Assembly (NCBI RefSeq): GCF_947495025.1
Contig: NZ_CANLXG010000001.1
Span: forward strand, 620,001 to 684,000
DNA from: an uncultured Roseobacter sp.
GTDB lineage: Bacteria; Pseudomonadota; Alphaproteobacteria; Rhodobacterales; Rhodobacteraceae
Direction: 5' to 3'
Length of the DNA stretch: 64,000 nucleotides
A program made the position numbers and the translations under genes. A model generated the notes under the pieces. That model was not told the DNA's origin. It saw nothing but the letters and a program-made list of their open reading frames with translations, and searched no databases. This document shows positions 46,052 through 55,344 of this stretch, one piece after another (the stretch's first letter is position 1; the number at the start of each line of letters is the position of its first letter).

Positions 46052-46342
46052 TCAGGTCGGGCGGTTCCTGAAAGCCCGGATACCCTCCAGAACGACAAGG
46101 AGACAGTCGCAGAACTCCGGATCCGTCAGATCACACCGCCTGCCAGCCGGATACCCTCTGGCGGCACTGCCCAGCGCGCCGTTACCCCAGCGTGGATGTG
46201 GATAGCCCAGCTTTCTGAAAAACACATCGGCATAGTGAGACTGCGTGATCAGCCGGTTCAGCAGTGGTCTGCGCTCGGTTTCCGGGACGGCATGCAGAAC
46301 ACGTGCCGTACTGACGAGGTCTGACAGTAAGAAGGCGCGCAT
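46052..46342 (-). CDS. Small protein co-translated with GTA g15
   Basis: A 96-residue soluble protein (MRAFLLSDLVSTARVLHAVP; HYADVFFRKLGYPHPRWGNG). Its ATG overlaps the stop of GTA g15 by one base, so it is on the GTA transcript and probably translationally coupled. No signal peptide or membrane segment. I cannot name a family with certainty. The position suggests an accessory GTA gene or a conserved neighbour with another role. Confidence 0.75.
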   Translation of the reverse strand: MRAFLLSDLVSTARVLHAVPETERRPLLNRLITQSHYADVFFRKLGYPHPRWGNGALGSAARGYPAGRRCDLTDPEFCDCLLVVLEGIRAFRNRPT

Positions 46343-49300
46343 CAGAAATCGATCCCAAGCGCCGTGGCCGGTCCGGGGCCATAGACTGCAGAGATCTGAG
46401 CAACTTCGACCGTAAACGGTGCCACAACGCCATCTTCACTGCGATCAAGCGGGCTGTAGCGCCATTCCGGCAGAGCTGTGGTGGTCTCCCGCCGTACATC
46501 ACCGTCTTTCAGGACTTTCACCGCATAGCTTTCTGTCTCTTCGGCCAGCGGCACCTCAGGCGTATCCCAGTTGTCGCCATCAAGGCGTGTACGCCGTATC
46601 CAGCCGAACCGGACAGTACCGTCCGGCTCCGTGGACGACTGCAGGTGGACAGGTGAATAGGGACGCAAGCCATTGCCGTCGAACGCCGCAACGTCCTCGA
46701 CATAGGACGGATCATCCACAGGCCGACGCGCGGCACCGATACGATACGTCTGCGATACACGTCTGAGGTTCCGGCTCAGATCAAGCTGGTTCGGTATCCC
46801 GTTCAGCAGCACAAACCATGATTGCTCTGGCCAGACATCCGGCATCACCGCGTCACTGCCCAGTTGCCCGCGCAGACGATGGGTCAGATCCCACGTGTTC
46901 TGATCGACAAGGACTGCTTCCCCGAACTGGAACACCTCCCAGTTTCCCGGCGTACCGTCCCCGATTGCTGCCAGGTTCGCCCCACTCAGCAGTGCAGCCT
47001 CCTGAACAGAACTCAGACTGCCACTGGTCAGCTTCACCCGCAGTGGTGCGCCATCATCAAAACGACCCGGGCGCGATGCACGCATTTCAGTTTCCGTGAC
47101 ACCAATGACCGAACGTGCCGATACGACATCCGTCAGTCTGAAATCGCTGTCACCGGGCGAGCGGTAAACAGACACAGTTCCGGGCCAGGGTTGTGCCGTC
47201 ACAGCAAGATGGGGTGCATGGGCGACCTCGTCCCCGGTGATCAGGGGCAGATCCATGAAAAGCGGCAGGACCGGGACAGGCGGCACAAAAGAACGCGGCC
47301 GGGTGACCTCATCAGACAGTTCAGCAGGCTGATAGACATCCGGCTCTATCCGCACTGCCTCAACAATCTGCAGGGCGCCCTGCTCTACCCGGTCAATACG
47401 GTACAGAGCGGGGTTTCCGGACTGGTCACTTCTCAGCGACACCACATCTCCCGCGCCCATACTCAGACACGAGGGAGGAAGCGCAAATCTGATCGCTTCG
47501 CGCGCCACACGTGCCTCCGTCAGCCAGCGTTCCGCGGTCTGGCGTCCTTCCGTCCGGGTCAGTGCGATCGGTATCTCCGACGTTGAGACCGTATGCGCTT
47601 TTTCGTCCTCGAGAACGGCCTCTTCCGACAGCACTTCGAAACCTGCGTCTGCCTGCACAAACCGCAGCCTGACGCGGCCAGCCATTTCAGCTTCGGGTGA
47701 CCGTGTCTGTTCAATGGCACCATCCAGCTCGGTACTCAGCGCGACCTGCTCCCGGTCCAGCGGGACAGGGTTCAGACCATTTCTCATCCGGAATACGAGC
47801 TGACCGTCCCGCTCCACCGCATCAAAGGCATAGCGCAGCATCAGCGGTTGCAATGCCTGACGTGCATCTCCCACCTCGCTGACCATATACCCCCGCACGG
47901 TTCCATAGAGCCCGCTGGTATCGAAGTTCACCAGACCGGCCCGGGTGCAGACCTCCTCAACAACAGAAGACAGTGACCGCGCAGATGTGCGCCCGTTGAT
48001 CCAGTGACCGCGCGCGTAATTGGCCGCATCGCTCCACTGGTCGGCATTGTTCGGAAAATAAGGATAGGGACGCGCATCCCAGGCCCAGACAAAAGCACGA
48101 TCCATGTTGACCATGCGCCCCGAATACACCGATGCTTCAGGGTTATTTTCCGGATCGTCCCAGTAGGAGACCATGGCGCGCAGATATTGCATCTGCATCA
48201 GATCATCCCGTGCGCCCGTTGAATATCTGGGCAGGCTGCTTTCGGATGATTTCGGATCCAGGAACTTGTTCGGCTGGTTTGTGCCCTTGTCGATCGACGC
48301 GCAGCCATATTCGGTAAACCAGAATGGCTTGGATCCGGGTACCCATTCCGTGGGCGCAGCAGCGCGCACGCCGCCGGTACGCTCGTAGTGCTCGTTTTCC
48401 CACCAGTTGCGCAGATCTTTGTACCGGAAAACCCATGGTTCTCCGTGCGCTCCGTCTTCGATGGGTGACCTGACCTGCGCGGCGCGATCCTCTTCTGAGG
48501 CGTAGAACCAGTCGTATCCCTCCCCGCCGGCAATATTCGAGCGCAGATAATCCAGGTTATAGATCGAACCCGCGTCCCGATCGAGGTGCGTGTCGCCATC
48601 CCGCCAGTCTGACAGCGGCATGTAGTTATCAATACCGATGAAATCGATTTCCGGATCGGCCCAGAGCGGGTCAAGATGAAAATAACGGTCGTTGCTGCCA
48701 TCCTGCGGCTGGTACCCGAAGTATTCAGACCAGTCTGCCGCATAGCTGATTTTCGTTTCCAGCCCGACGATCGCGCGCACTTCAGCAGCCAGCTGGCGCA
48801 ACCGTTCAACCGCTGTGAATTTGTTGCCCGCACCGCGTATCCAGGTAAGACCGCGCATTTCCGAACTGATGCAGAAGGCCTCTACACCACCCGCTGCCTT
48901 GCAGAGCGCGGCATAGTGCAGCACAAATCGCGACAGCGTCCATTCATCCGGCCCGCTGTAGGTAACTGCACCACCGGCGACGGCGAAATCCGACGCCGAG
49001 ACACTGCCGAAAAACGCGTCAACTTCCGCATCAGCGTCTGCCGTTCCGTCGGGTGATCCGTCCACGCCAGGCGCAACTGACAGCGTGATACGCCCGCGCC
49101 ACGGCAACCGTGGCTGGAACGACCCGGGCGCATAGGGATCGGGAAGCGTGTTGTCGTTCAGCTGATCCATCAGAATGAACGGATAGAACATGACCGCTTT
49201 GCCCGCGGCGTGCATCGCCTGAATCGCCTGCATCACGGCGCGGTCGGCGGGTGTTCCGCCATAAACGGGACGCCCCTGTTCATCCAGAACCATGGCCTCG

Positions 49301-50280
49301 GCCGTTCCGCGGTTCAGACCGGAAACTACCCAGGGCATGTTTTCGCCTTCATATTCCTTCTTTTCGACTTTCGGCCGCACAGAACAGCTGCCACAGCGCA
49401 GATCGTTGCCGAACCACGAAACGATAAGCGATGCCGCCTCGCAGTTCGGAAGCTCTTCGTCCAGCGCTTCAAGGGAGACCCGGAAGTCCGGTTTCTCGGT
49501 CGGCGTGTTGACGTTGGCGGTCCAGCGACTGCCCGGTCCGTCTGAGTAATAAACCGGTGTCGTGGCGAGCGAATACTCACCTGTCCCGGGCATCAGAGCC
49601 ACAGAACGGATGCCATAAGTCGGCGCAAAGCCTGCATCCGCCTCTCCGGTCTGCTCAGGGCGCGAGACCTCAAAAGAAAACTGCGGCACCCGGTTGCCAA
49701 ACGGCTCAAGGGCCAGGTTTTCAAAAACCACATAGGCCGTGCCCCGGTAGGCCGGCACCATGCCGGTGCCTTCAATCGCTTCTATGACAGGATCAGGCAG
49801 CTGATCTGTGCTGCCTTTGTAAATGCGCATGTTCAGGTCGTCAGGGGCGATCTCCTCACCATCTGCCCAGATCCGCCCGACACGCGTAATCTCGCCCTCG
49901 CAGATCGCGACGGCCAGGTTGACGGTGTAACTGTAGCTGCGGGTCTGCGGCTGGCTCGGCGCGCTGATGCCCTTGCCACCGCCGCCCGACACGCTGACAA
50001 CCTCGGAAAAGTCCGATGCCCAGATGACCTGGCCTCCGAGACGCATCCGACCATATACCTGTGCCAGCGGTTCGCCTTCGCTGGCGCTGAACAGACGAAA
50101 GCGATCGACACGACCTGTCTCAATCGCATCTGATCCTTCACCGATCAGCTTCTGATCGATCACGCGACCAACGGTGGCACCAACGGCCCTGCCGATGACC
50201 GCCGTCGAAATGCCCGCAACTGTGCCACCAAGTGAGGCACCAAGGGCCGAGCCCGCAGCGGAAAGAACAATCGTAGCCAT
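46342..50280 (-). CDS. GTA g15, host-specificity/megatron tail fibre protein
   Basis: A 1312-residue protein at the tip of the GTA tail baseplate, the equivalent of the RcGTA megatron. The N-terminal part includes a hydrophobic Gly/Ala-rich start and the tail-tip sequence YSYTVNLAVAICEGEITRVG. A large GTA TIM-barrel-like domain covers about residues 420-720 (KISYAADWSEYFGYQPQDGS, FIGIDNYMPLSDWRDGDTHL, SKPFWFTEYGCASIDKGTNQ). A phage tail module follows. In RcGTA this protein contacts the recipient cell. The frame is intact over its full length. It overlaps both neighbours by one base. Confidence 0.94.
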   Translation of the reverse strand: MATIVLSAAGSALGASLGGTVAGISTAVIGRAVGATVGRVIDQKLIGEGSDAIETGRVDRFRLFSASEGEPLAQVYGRMRLGGQVIWASDFSEVVSVSGGGGKGISAPSQPQTRSYSYTVNLAVAICEGEITRVGRIWADGEEIAPDDLNMRIYKGSTDQLPDPVIEAIEGTGMVPAYRGTAYVVFENLALEPFGNRVPQFSFEVSRPEQTGEADAGFAPTYGIRSVALMPGTGEYSLATTPVYYSDGPGSRWTANVNTPTEKPDFRVSLEALDEELPNCEAASLIVSWFGNDLRCGSCSVRPKVEKKEYEGENMPWVVSGLNRGTAEAMVLDEQGRPVYGGTPADRAVMQAIQAMHAAGKAVMFYPFILMDQLNDNTLPDPYAPGSFQPRLPWRGRITLSVAPGVDGSPDGTADADAEVDAFFGSVSASDFAVAGGAVTYSGPDEWTLSRFVLHYAALCKAAGGVEAFCISSEMRGLTWIRGAGNKFTAVERLRQLAAEVRAIVGLETKISYAADWSEYFGYQPQDGSNDRYFHLDPLWADPEIDFIGIDNYMPLSDWRDGDTHLDRDAGSIYNLDYLRSNIAGGEGYDWFYASEEDRAAQVRSPIEDGAHGEPWVFRYKDLRNWWENEHYERTGGVRAAAPTEWVPGSKPFWFTEYGCASIDKGTNQPNKFLDPKSSESSLPRYSTGARDDLMQMQYLRAMVSYWDDPENNPEASVYSGRMVNMDRAFVWAWDARPYPYFPNNADQWSDAANYARGHWINGRTSARSLSSVVEEVCTRAGLVNFDTSGLYGTVRGYMVSEVGDARQALQPLMLRYAFDAVERDGQLVFRMRNGLNPVPLDREQVALSTELDGAIEQTRSPEAEMAGRVRLRFVQADAGFEVLSEEAVLEDEKAHTVSTSEIPIALTRTEGRQTAERWLTEARVAREAIRFALPPSCLSMGAGDVVSLRSDQSGNPALYRIDRVEQGALQIVEAVRIEPDVYQPAELSDEVTRPRSFVPPVPVLPLFMDLPLITGDEVAHAPHLAVTAQPWPGTVSVYRSPGDSDFRLTDVVSARSVIGVTETEMRASRPGRFDDGAPLRVKLTSGSLSSVQEAALLSGANLAAIGDGTPGNWEVFQFGEAVLVDQNTWDLTHRLRGQLGSDAVMPDVWPEQSWFVLLNGIPNQLDLSRNLRRVSQTYRIGAARRPVDDPSYVEDVAAFDGNGLRPYSPVHLQSSTEPDGTVRFGWIRRTRLDGDNWDTPEVPLAEETESYAVKVLKDGDVRRETTTALPEWRYSPLDRSEDGVVAPFTVEVAQISAVYGPGPATALGIDF

Positions 50281-50726
50281 CAGCTGGCCTCCTCTGGAAA
50301 TGCAAAACGGGCAACAACCCGACGCCGCCAGGGGCGACTGAGCGCGCTTTCAATGACCCCAAAACGCGAATAGGCATGCACAAAACTGGCTTCGGCGCCG
50401 ATACGGCCGACGATACCGAGGTGTTTCGCCACAGCACCCGTCCGCATACGGAAGAGCAGCACGTCTCCCGGTGCTTCATCCTCCAGTGTTTTGGGTGTCA
50501 GATGACGCAGGGCAGCCGCCCACAACTGTTCGTCCCGCCGTACTTCAGACCAGTCCAGCGAATACGCGGGAACCTTTTCCGGCTCATCGCCATAAAGCGC
50601 ACGCCAGACCCCGCGCAAGAGCCCAAGGCAATCCGTGCCCGCCCCTTTGACAGATGACTGGTGCACATAGGGCGTGCCGATCCAGCCACGGGCTTCTGAC
50701 AAAATCAGATCTGTTTGATACGTCAT
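50280..50726 (-). CDS. GTA g14, NlpC/P60 cell-wall peptidase
   Basis: A 148-residue NlpC/P60 peptidase of the GTA tail tip that would cut peptidoglycan during DNA entry. Catalytic Cys33 is in GTDCLGLLRGV and His102 in AKHLGIVG. It begins MTYQTDLILSEARGWIGTPY, as in other GTA g14 proteins. It overlaps g13 by four bases and g15 by one. Confidence 0.94.
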   Translation of the reverse strand: MTYQTDLILSEARGWIGTPYVHQSSVKGAGTDCLGLLRGVWRALYGDEPEKVPAYSLDWSEVRRDEQLWAAALRHLTPKTLEDEAPGDVLLFRMRTGAVAKHLGIVGRIGAEASFVHAYSRFGVIESALSRPWRRRVVARFAFPEEAS

Positions 50727-51610
50727 CTCAGGCTCCCGCCGGTGTTCGGACCGGTCGATTTCGGCACGGCAAGCATCCAGTCTTCGCCGGGCACATCCGG
50801 AAACCCCTGAAAATTGGCAAGGTTCAGGAATTTGGTGCGGCAGGTTTCACTCCGCTTGTCGCAACCCGCGATCAGCCGCACCATGGTCCCGGCCGGAATG
50901 TCAGCACGCACCGGTTCCCAGAGCTCTATGATCCGGGTGCTCCCGTCCGTACGGTCCTGCTTAATGATGCCCTTGAGCCCGGCCGCTGGCCCGTCCAGTA
51001 CCTCAAAACGGCCCCGCGCAAACCACCCTGCGGCAAAAGCATCCACATTCTGCCAGCGAAACACGCGGGCGTTGCTGACGTCTTCAACCGGTATATCAAG
51101 TGAAAACCCCGGCGCAGTCAGATCAAAGCCACAGACACTGTCGCCCAGTACCGCCGTGCAGGGTTTCTGGTACACCCGGCCCAGCGGCCGGTTCAGTGTT
51201 TCGGTCAACCCGCGCAGTTCAGCCTGAAAACCGCCATCTGCTCTTCGAAATTCGCCGATAGAGCCCCGGAACTGCATCCATCGCTGCGACACGTCCTGCC
51301 AGTTGACCAGCCAGGCCTCAACCGTGGCATCGTCAAACCGGCCCTGCTCGATATCAGTTTCGCGGATCGAAAGATCACTCAGAGCACCGAGCGCCTCCGT
51401 GTTGTCGACTGAAAGACCCGTGGACTGTGCCAGTGTCATCGCGCTCATACCGGTATCCGCGCGAAACGAAATGCCATCGAACGACAGCTCACGGTCATGG
51501 TCTGTAAAACCCAGCACGATCCCGTCTTTGCGTTTTATGGCCCACGCATGAGCTATTGTGGTCAGTCCACTTTCCAGGTGGGCCTTCAGCCCTGCATCCA
51601 TGCCGCTCAT
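50723..51610 (-). CDS. GTA g13, baseplate hub protein (DUF2163)
   Basis: A 295-residue hub protein of the GTA tail with DUF2163 and phage BR0599-type regions. It has four cysteines in two pairs: Cys151/Cys160 (CTAVLGDSVC) and Cys250/Cys257 (CDKRSETC). In the RcGTA structure an iron-sulfur cluster is held by four cysteines of the hub protein, and this spacing fits. It overlaps g12 by one base and g14 by four. Confidence 0.93.
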   Translation of the reverse strand: MSGMDAGLKAHLESGLTTIAHAWAIKRKDGIVLGFTDHDRELSFDGISFRADTGMSAMTLAQSTGLSVDNTEALGALSDLSIRETDIEQGRFDDATVEAWLVNWQDVSQRWMQFRGSIGEFRRADGGFQAELRGLTETLNRPLGRVYQKPCTAVLGDSVCGFDLTAPGFSLDIPVEDVSNARVFRWQNVDAFAAGWFARGRFEVLDGPAAGLKGIIKQDRTDGSTRIIELWEPVRADIPAGTMVRLIAGCDKRSETCRTKFLNLANFQGFPDVPGEDWMLAVPKSTGPNTGGSLR

Positions 51611-52242
51611 CAGATCCGAACCTCGACAATTGGCACATTGGGCACTTCGCCGGCCTGAAAGCTCGCCACACTGGTCAGAATGCTGTCCGTGTCAAAGCGG
51701 ACCGGCACGTCGAACTCAAAACCGGCGGTAACCGGATCCCCAGCCGCAGGTGCTGTTACGAACGTGATTGTACCGGTGGCGAGGTCCATCGTGTAATCCA
51801 CCGTTTCAGCCAGCTCATTGCCGGCAACTGCAACCCGCACCGTGCCGGCAACCGGCTTGGTGATGGGCCGCACGTAGGTATGTTCACCGGAACGGTATGT
51901 TTTCGTCAGTGAAAAGGCGGTCTGGCTGTCATCGCCGGTCCCGATCTCCTGATCGATGGCGGTGATTTCTTCAGACGGCTTCCGGGAGCGGAAATCAGAC
52001 CAGTCTTTCCAGCGAAATGCGTAAAGCTGTCCGAACCGGGCCTCAAAGAATGCAATCATTGTCTCCACGTCATCGAGCGACCGCATACCCACGCCTGCAT
52101 CGTAGCGCCGACGCGAATGAGCCCACGGCGCATTGCGCTCTTCAAATCCGTTGCTGATTGTCACCACATCGGTGCGGCGTTCCGGCCCACCGACCGAGCC
52201 AAAGCTCAGAGTGACCGGAAATCTGACTTCGTGAAACTGCAT
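51610..52242 (-). CDS. GTA g12, distal tail protein (DUF2460)
   Basis: A 210-residue DUF2460 protein forming the distal tail ring of the GTA. It has the start FHEVRFPVTLSFGSVGGPER and the conserved RRRYDAGVGMRSLDDVETMI, then FFEARFGQLYAFRWKDWSDF. It lies between the tape measure and hub genes in canonical order and ends with a one-base overlap with g13. Confidence 0.94.
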   Translation of the reverse strand: MQFHEVRFPVTLSFGSVGGPERRTDVVTISNGFEERNAPWAHSRRRYDAGVGMRSLDDVETMIAFFEARFGQLYAFRWKDWSDFRSRKPSEEITAIDQEIGTGDDSQTAFSLTKTYRSGEHTYVRPITKPVAGTVRVAVAGNELAETVDYTMDLATGTITFVTAPAAGDPVTAGFEFDVPVRFDTDSILTSVASFQAGEVPNVPIVEVRI

Positions 52243-52263
52243 GGGTCTGCTCCCCTTAGTGAT

Positions 52264-52923
52264 TTATCGGTTGCGCTGGCCACGGCTGAGCGCACGCGTC
52301 ATCTGCGCCGCGATCTGCCCCTGGCTGCGCTGGAACCCCTGGACGTCCGGGGTGGAAATGTTCATGACGATTGTGCTGCCCGTGCCGCCGGCTCCGCGCA
52401 CACCAAGTTTACCGTCCGGACCACGCGCCAGCGGCATGATCGCCTCAGGCCCGGCCTCACCCATGATCCCCATACCACCGCGCATCCCGAAGGGCGTGGC
52501 ACCACTGACGATACCGCCTGTGGCAAAAGGCATGACACGGCCCTGACTGAAAGGCGCGCCGTCGGCAAAAGGCAGAATGTTGTCTACCAGACCACCAACT
52601 CCGCTGGCCAGAAGGCCGCCCAGCTGGTTGGTGACAGGCTTGATCGCCGCATTGTAGGTGGCATTGATCATGCTGTTCGCAACAGTGTTCAGCGCTTCAG
52701 ACAGGTTGATGCCGTCAAAAATCACACCGTCGAAAGCACTCTTGAGCCCTCTGCTCAGACTGCGCTCCAGAATGGCCACATCGCGGCCGGTGGCCTGCAA
52801 CGAGGTTTTCATACGCTGCAGTTCTGCGTCGAACCCGCTCACCAGAGTGCCTGTCTGCCCCAGGGTTTCGTTCAACCCGTCGGCGCGTGCCTCCAGATCC
52901 TCAAAGCCGCGTTCATCGGTCAT
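52264..52923 (-). CDS. GTA g11, tape measure protein
   Basis: A 219-residue tape measure protein setting GTA tail length. The N-terminal half is helical (GFEDLEARADGLNETLGQTG). The middle contains VANSMINATYNAAIKPVTNQ. The C-terminus is glycine-rich (MPFATGGIVSGATPFGMRGG, GEAGPEAIMPLARGPDG), the same motifs as in phage lambda-type tape measures. Its small size fits the short tail of GTA particles. The ATG at 52923 is chosen for MTDERGFEDL; it overlaps g10.1 by 11 bases. Confidence 0.92.
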   Translation of the reverse strand: MTDERGFEDLEARADGLNETLGQTGTLVSGFDAELQRMKTSLQATGRDVAILERSLSRGLKSAFDGVIFDGINLSEALNTVANSMINATYNAAIKPVTNQLGGLLASGVGGLVDNILPFADGAPFSQGRVMPFATGGIVSGATPFGMRGGMGIMGEAGPEAIMPLARGPDGKLGVRGAGGTGSTIVMNISTPDVQGFQRSQGQIAAQMTRALSRGQRNR

Positions 52924-53125
52924 CTGTTCCGTCCTTTTTCTCTTCGTCTGGCCAGGCGTCCATAAGCGCCTGAAGACCACCGCTCAGAAGCGGCCCGGAC
53001 TGACCCGGTTCACCAAGCATCAGCTGAAACTCCGCAGGCGTCAGCTGCCAGAACTCCTCTGGCCTGAGACCCAGCCCCCGGATCCCGGCACGTATCAGTG
53101 CCGGCCAGTCGAGGCCTTTGCTCAT
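52913..53125 (-). CDS. GTA g10.1, tail assembly chaperone
   Basis: A 70-residue protein (LDWPALIRAGIRGLGLRPEE, then FWQLTPAEFQLMLGEP) of the small phage tail assembly chaperone family found in GTAs and rhizobial phages. It lies between g10 and the tape measure gene, the position of the lambda G/GT chaperones. It overlaps g10 by four bases and g11 by eleven. Confidence 0.88.
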   Translation of the reverse strand: MSKGLDWPALIRAGIRGLGLRPEEFWQLTPAEFQLMLGEPGQSGPLLSGGLQALMDAWPDEEKKDGTDDR

Positions 53126-53439
53126 GCGCCCGGCACCACAAAGGCACGCGCAAGCAGTTCCGCAGCTGCCCGCGCGGCGGCCATCGGGCCTCCTTCAATC
53201 CGGGCGTGCAGCAGATCCTCAGAGGACAGATCGCACCGCCCTCCCCGCAGACCTGCCCCAAGCAGGGCCAGCACGTCGCGGCTGGTGAAACTGTTGCTTT
53301 CAAAGCGCTGCACAAGCTCCAGCAGCGATCCGGCCTCCAGGCCGTCCTCCAGCTCTGCCAGGGCCCCCAGCGTCAGGCGCATCACATGTGTTTCATCATC
53401 GATGACCAGGGCCACATCACCCCTCCAGGGATTTGTCAT
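53122..53439 (-). CDS. GTA g10, tail tube assembly protein
   Basis: A 105-residue GTA gp10-family protein (NPWRGDVALVIDDETHVMRL; TLGALAELEDGLEAGSLLEL). It is placed directly after the major tail protein and before the tape measure region, where tail chaperones sit in siphophages. It starts two bases after the g9 stop and overlaps g10.1 by four bases. Confidence 0.9.
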   Translation of the reverse strand: MTNPWRGDVALVIDDETHVMRLTLGALAELEDGLEAGSLLELVQRFESNSFTSRDVLALLGAGLRGGRCDLSSEDLLHARIEGGPMAAARAAAELLARAFVVPGA

Positions 53440-53441
53440 GG

Positions 53442-53855
53442 TCAGAGCGCTGTGAAGGTCAGGCTACCGGCACTGGCCAGCGACAGCTCGTATGTCGCTT
53501 CGCCGTTGTGGCTGCCGCCATATTCAATGGATGTGACCTGAAAAGGCCCCTCAACAATGCCAAAGTCCGGAATGACGACCTGAAACGCCGGCGCCTCGCC
53601 ATCGAAAAAGAGCTGACGCGCGCGCTCATCGGTATCCGCGTCGCGAAAAACCCCGGAGCCGCTGATGGAGACAGAGCGGACACCCGCGCCTGACAGCAGC
53701 TCGCGCCATCCCCCCTGACTTTCCAGGCTGGTGACATCGATTGTCTCGGCATTAAAACTCACGCGCGTGGCGCGCAGCCCGGCCAGTGTCGAAAACAGGC
53801 CCGTGTTATCCATATCGACCTTGATCAGCAGGTCCTTACCGTTCTGAGCACCCAT
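53442..53855 (-). CDS. GTA g9, major tail tube protein
   Basis: A 137-residue TP901-1-type major tail protein forming the tail tube. It starts MGAQNGKDLLIKVDMDNTGL and includes TLAGLRATRVSFNAETIDVT and SVSISGSGVFRDADTDERAR. The order and length match RcGTA g9. A GAGAGAACC site precedes the ATG. Confidence 0.94.
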   Translation of the reverse strand: MGAQNGKDLLIKVDMDNTGLFSTLAGLRATRVSFNAETIDVTSLESQGGWRELLSGAGVRSVSISGSGVFRDADTDERARQLFFDGEAPAFQVVIPDFGIVEGPFQVTSIEYGGSHNGEATYELSLASAGSLTFTAL

Positions 53856-53887
53856 GGGTTCTCTCCTCGTGCGTTGTGTGTGTGGCG

Positions 53888-54298
53888 TTATTCGTCTGTG
53901 ACGCGGGCGCGAAATCGCAGCAGGATCTCGCGTCCGGCGTTGTCATCAATCTTCCGGGCCTGGGCGCGCTCAAAGCGCATGAACACCAGACGGCCCCGTG
54001 TCAGCGACAGGTCTGCATCGTGCAACACATCAGAAACCGCTGCAGCGACTGCCTTTGCACCTGCAAAACCCGGCTGCGTCGTGAAGACGGAAATCTCTAT
54101 CGTGTGGAACGCGCCGGACCCGGTCTGATCAGACGCATCCCGCGCCCGTTCACGGCCGAGACCGACCCAGGTTTCAGGCACTGTGCCTGTGGGAACGGCA
54201 TCGTAGATATCAGTCCCGACAAGCGCCGCCAGAGCCGTGTCACTGACGAGGGTTTCGTATATGGCGGCCTGCAGCGCGCCCGACATGGCATAACTCAT
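53888..54298 (-). CDS. GTA g8, tail terminator-like protein (DUF3168)
   Basis: A 136-residue DUF3168 protein, thought to close the tail end that joins the head. Its signature is LQAAIYETLVSDTALAALVG, then DIYDAVPTGTVPETWVGLGR. It overlaps g7 by four bases. Confidence 0.92.
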   Translation of the reverse strand: MSYAMSGALQAAIYETLVSDTALAALVGTDIYDAVPTGTVPETWVGLGRERARDASDQTGSGAFHTIEISVFTTQPGFAGAKAVAAAVSDVLHDADLSLTRGRLVFMRFERAQARKIDDNAGREILLRFRARVTDE

Positions 54299-54633
54299 AC
54301 CGCAGTCTCCTCTGTGGCAAAGCAGGTGATGTATCTGCCGTCAGCGTCTTCCTCAGCCACCGCCTGGATGACAAAAAGACGCTCGCCGTCGCGAAACCGC
54401 TGTTCTGGCCGCGGACGGTCCGGCGCACCAAAAGGCGTGCCGCGCACAACAATCCGGTAGCTCATGGCAGAGATTGGCGCACCCGACTGGGCTGTTTCAC
54501 GGCCCGTCCTTGCGGTAACCTGTGCCCACAGAGTACCGAGAACCTGCCACTGCGTGACAAAGCCCCCTGCACCATCGGGCACCCGTTGCGGCTCTTCGAG
54601 CTCAAGGCGGCGGTTCAGCCGCGGCGTAGTCAC
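54295..54633 (-). CDS. GTA g7, head-tail adaptor
   Basis: A 112-residue phage head-tail adaptor (LNRRLELEEPQRVPDGAGGF; GTLWAQVTARTGRETAQSGA), also called head closure protein. ATGA-type overlaps with both g6 and g8 show tight coupling. Confidence 0.93.
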   Translation of the reverse strand: MTTPRLNRRLELEEPQRVPDGAGGFVTQWQVLGTLWAQVTARTGRETAQSGAPISAMSYRIVVRGTPFGAPDRPRPEQRFRDGERLFVIQAVAEEDADGRYITCFATEETAV

Positions 54634-55229
54634 CGCAGACCCCCCGTCCCGATCCGCATGATGCGATACCGCTCGATCAGGCTGGTCACACCAAAGGGCA
54701 TGCAGCCGTCGCTGAGCGAGGTCTCGTTGCGGTATTCATAGTAATGCGCTGCCAGCAGCATCACCGCCTGGCGCAGATCCGGCGGCACATCGGCCCATGC
54801 AGCACCGTAGCCTGCATCAAACCGGATCACGACGGACCCGTTTGCGGGAATGCCGGGAAGTGCGGCGCCCGTTGACCGCAGGCGCGGCCGCTGACTGTCT
54901 TTCTCCAGCCAGTAGGCTTCGGGCGCTGCCAGTACCTCATCACCGTTGCGTGCGACGATTGTCACACTGCTGATGGCCGACACAGGCGCCAGAGGCAGCC
55001 CCTGGGCATTGAGATCGCGCCAGAAAGACAGCGACCAGCCAAAACTGCGCGTAATCAGGACCTTGCCGGTCCGCGCCTCTACGGCACCGATCGCAGCGCG
55101 CAGAAAGCCGGTCAGCACCTCGTCCTGCGACGTTTCCTGACCGAAGCCTGTACCCAGACGCAGGTGCGCCTTGAAATCTTCGACCGGCAGCGCGCCGTCC
55201 GGCACCGTCGTCTCTTCGATCAACATCAT
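54630..55229 (-). CDS. GTA g6, head-tail connector
   Basis: A 199-residue connector of the phage gp6/phiE125 gp8 type (GALPVEDFKAHLRLGTGFGQ; LRQAVMLLAAHYYEYRNETS). It binds below the portal. It is separated from the capsid gene by 163 noncoding bases that form a large hairpin, the longest internal gap of the cluster. Confidence 0.93.
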   Translation of the reverse strand: MMLIEETTVPDGALPVEDFKAHLRLGTGFGQETSQDEVLTGFLRAAIGAVEARTGKVLITRSFGWSLSFWRDLNAQGLPLAPVSAISSVTIVARNGDEVLAAPEAYWLEKDSQRPRLRSTGAALPGIPANGSVVIRFDAGYGAAWADVPPDLRQAVMLLAAHYYEYRNETSLSDGCMPFGVTSLIERYRIMRIGTGGLR

Positions 55230-55267
55230 CGAAACTCTCCAGTTCTCCTGCTCCCCGGTCGTGGAAA

Positions 55268-55344
55268 CCGGGTGCGCACCTGTCCGTGTTGCTCGGTCGG
55301 AGGGGAGCAGCTAGACAACACGGAACCTGCCGGAGCGCACCCGG
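55268..55344 (-). promoter_or_regulatory. Large hairpin between GTA capsid and connector genes
   Basis: Two perfectly paired segments are nested: a 10-bp outer stem (55268-55277 with 55335-55344, GCGCACCCGG) and a 9-bp inner stem (55283-55291 with 55316-55324, CAACACGGA). A short GCTC/GAGC stem caps them. No clear U-run follows on the transcript, so it is not a standard terminator. It may stabilise the capsid message, act as a processing site, or reduce readthrough into the low-copy connector genes. Confidence 0.7.
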
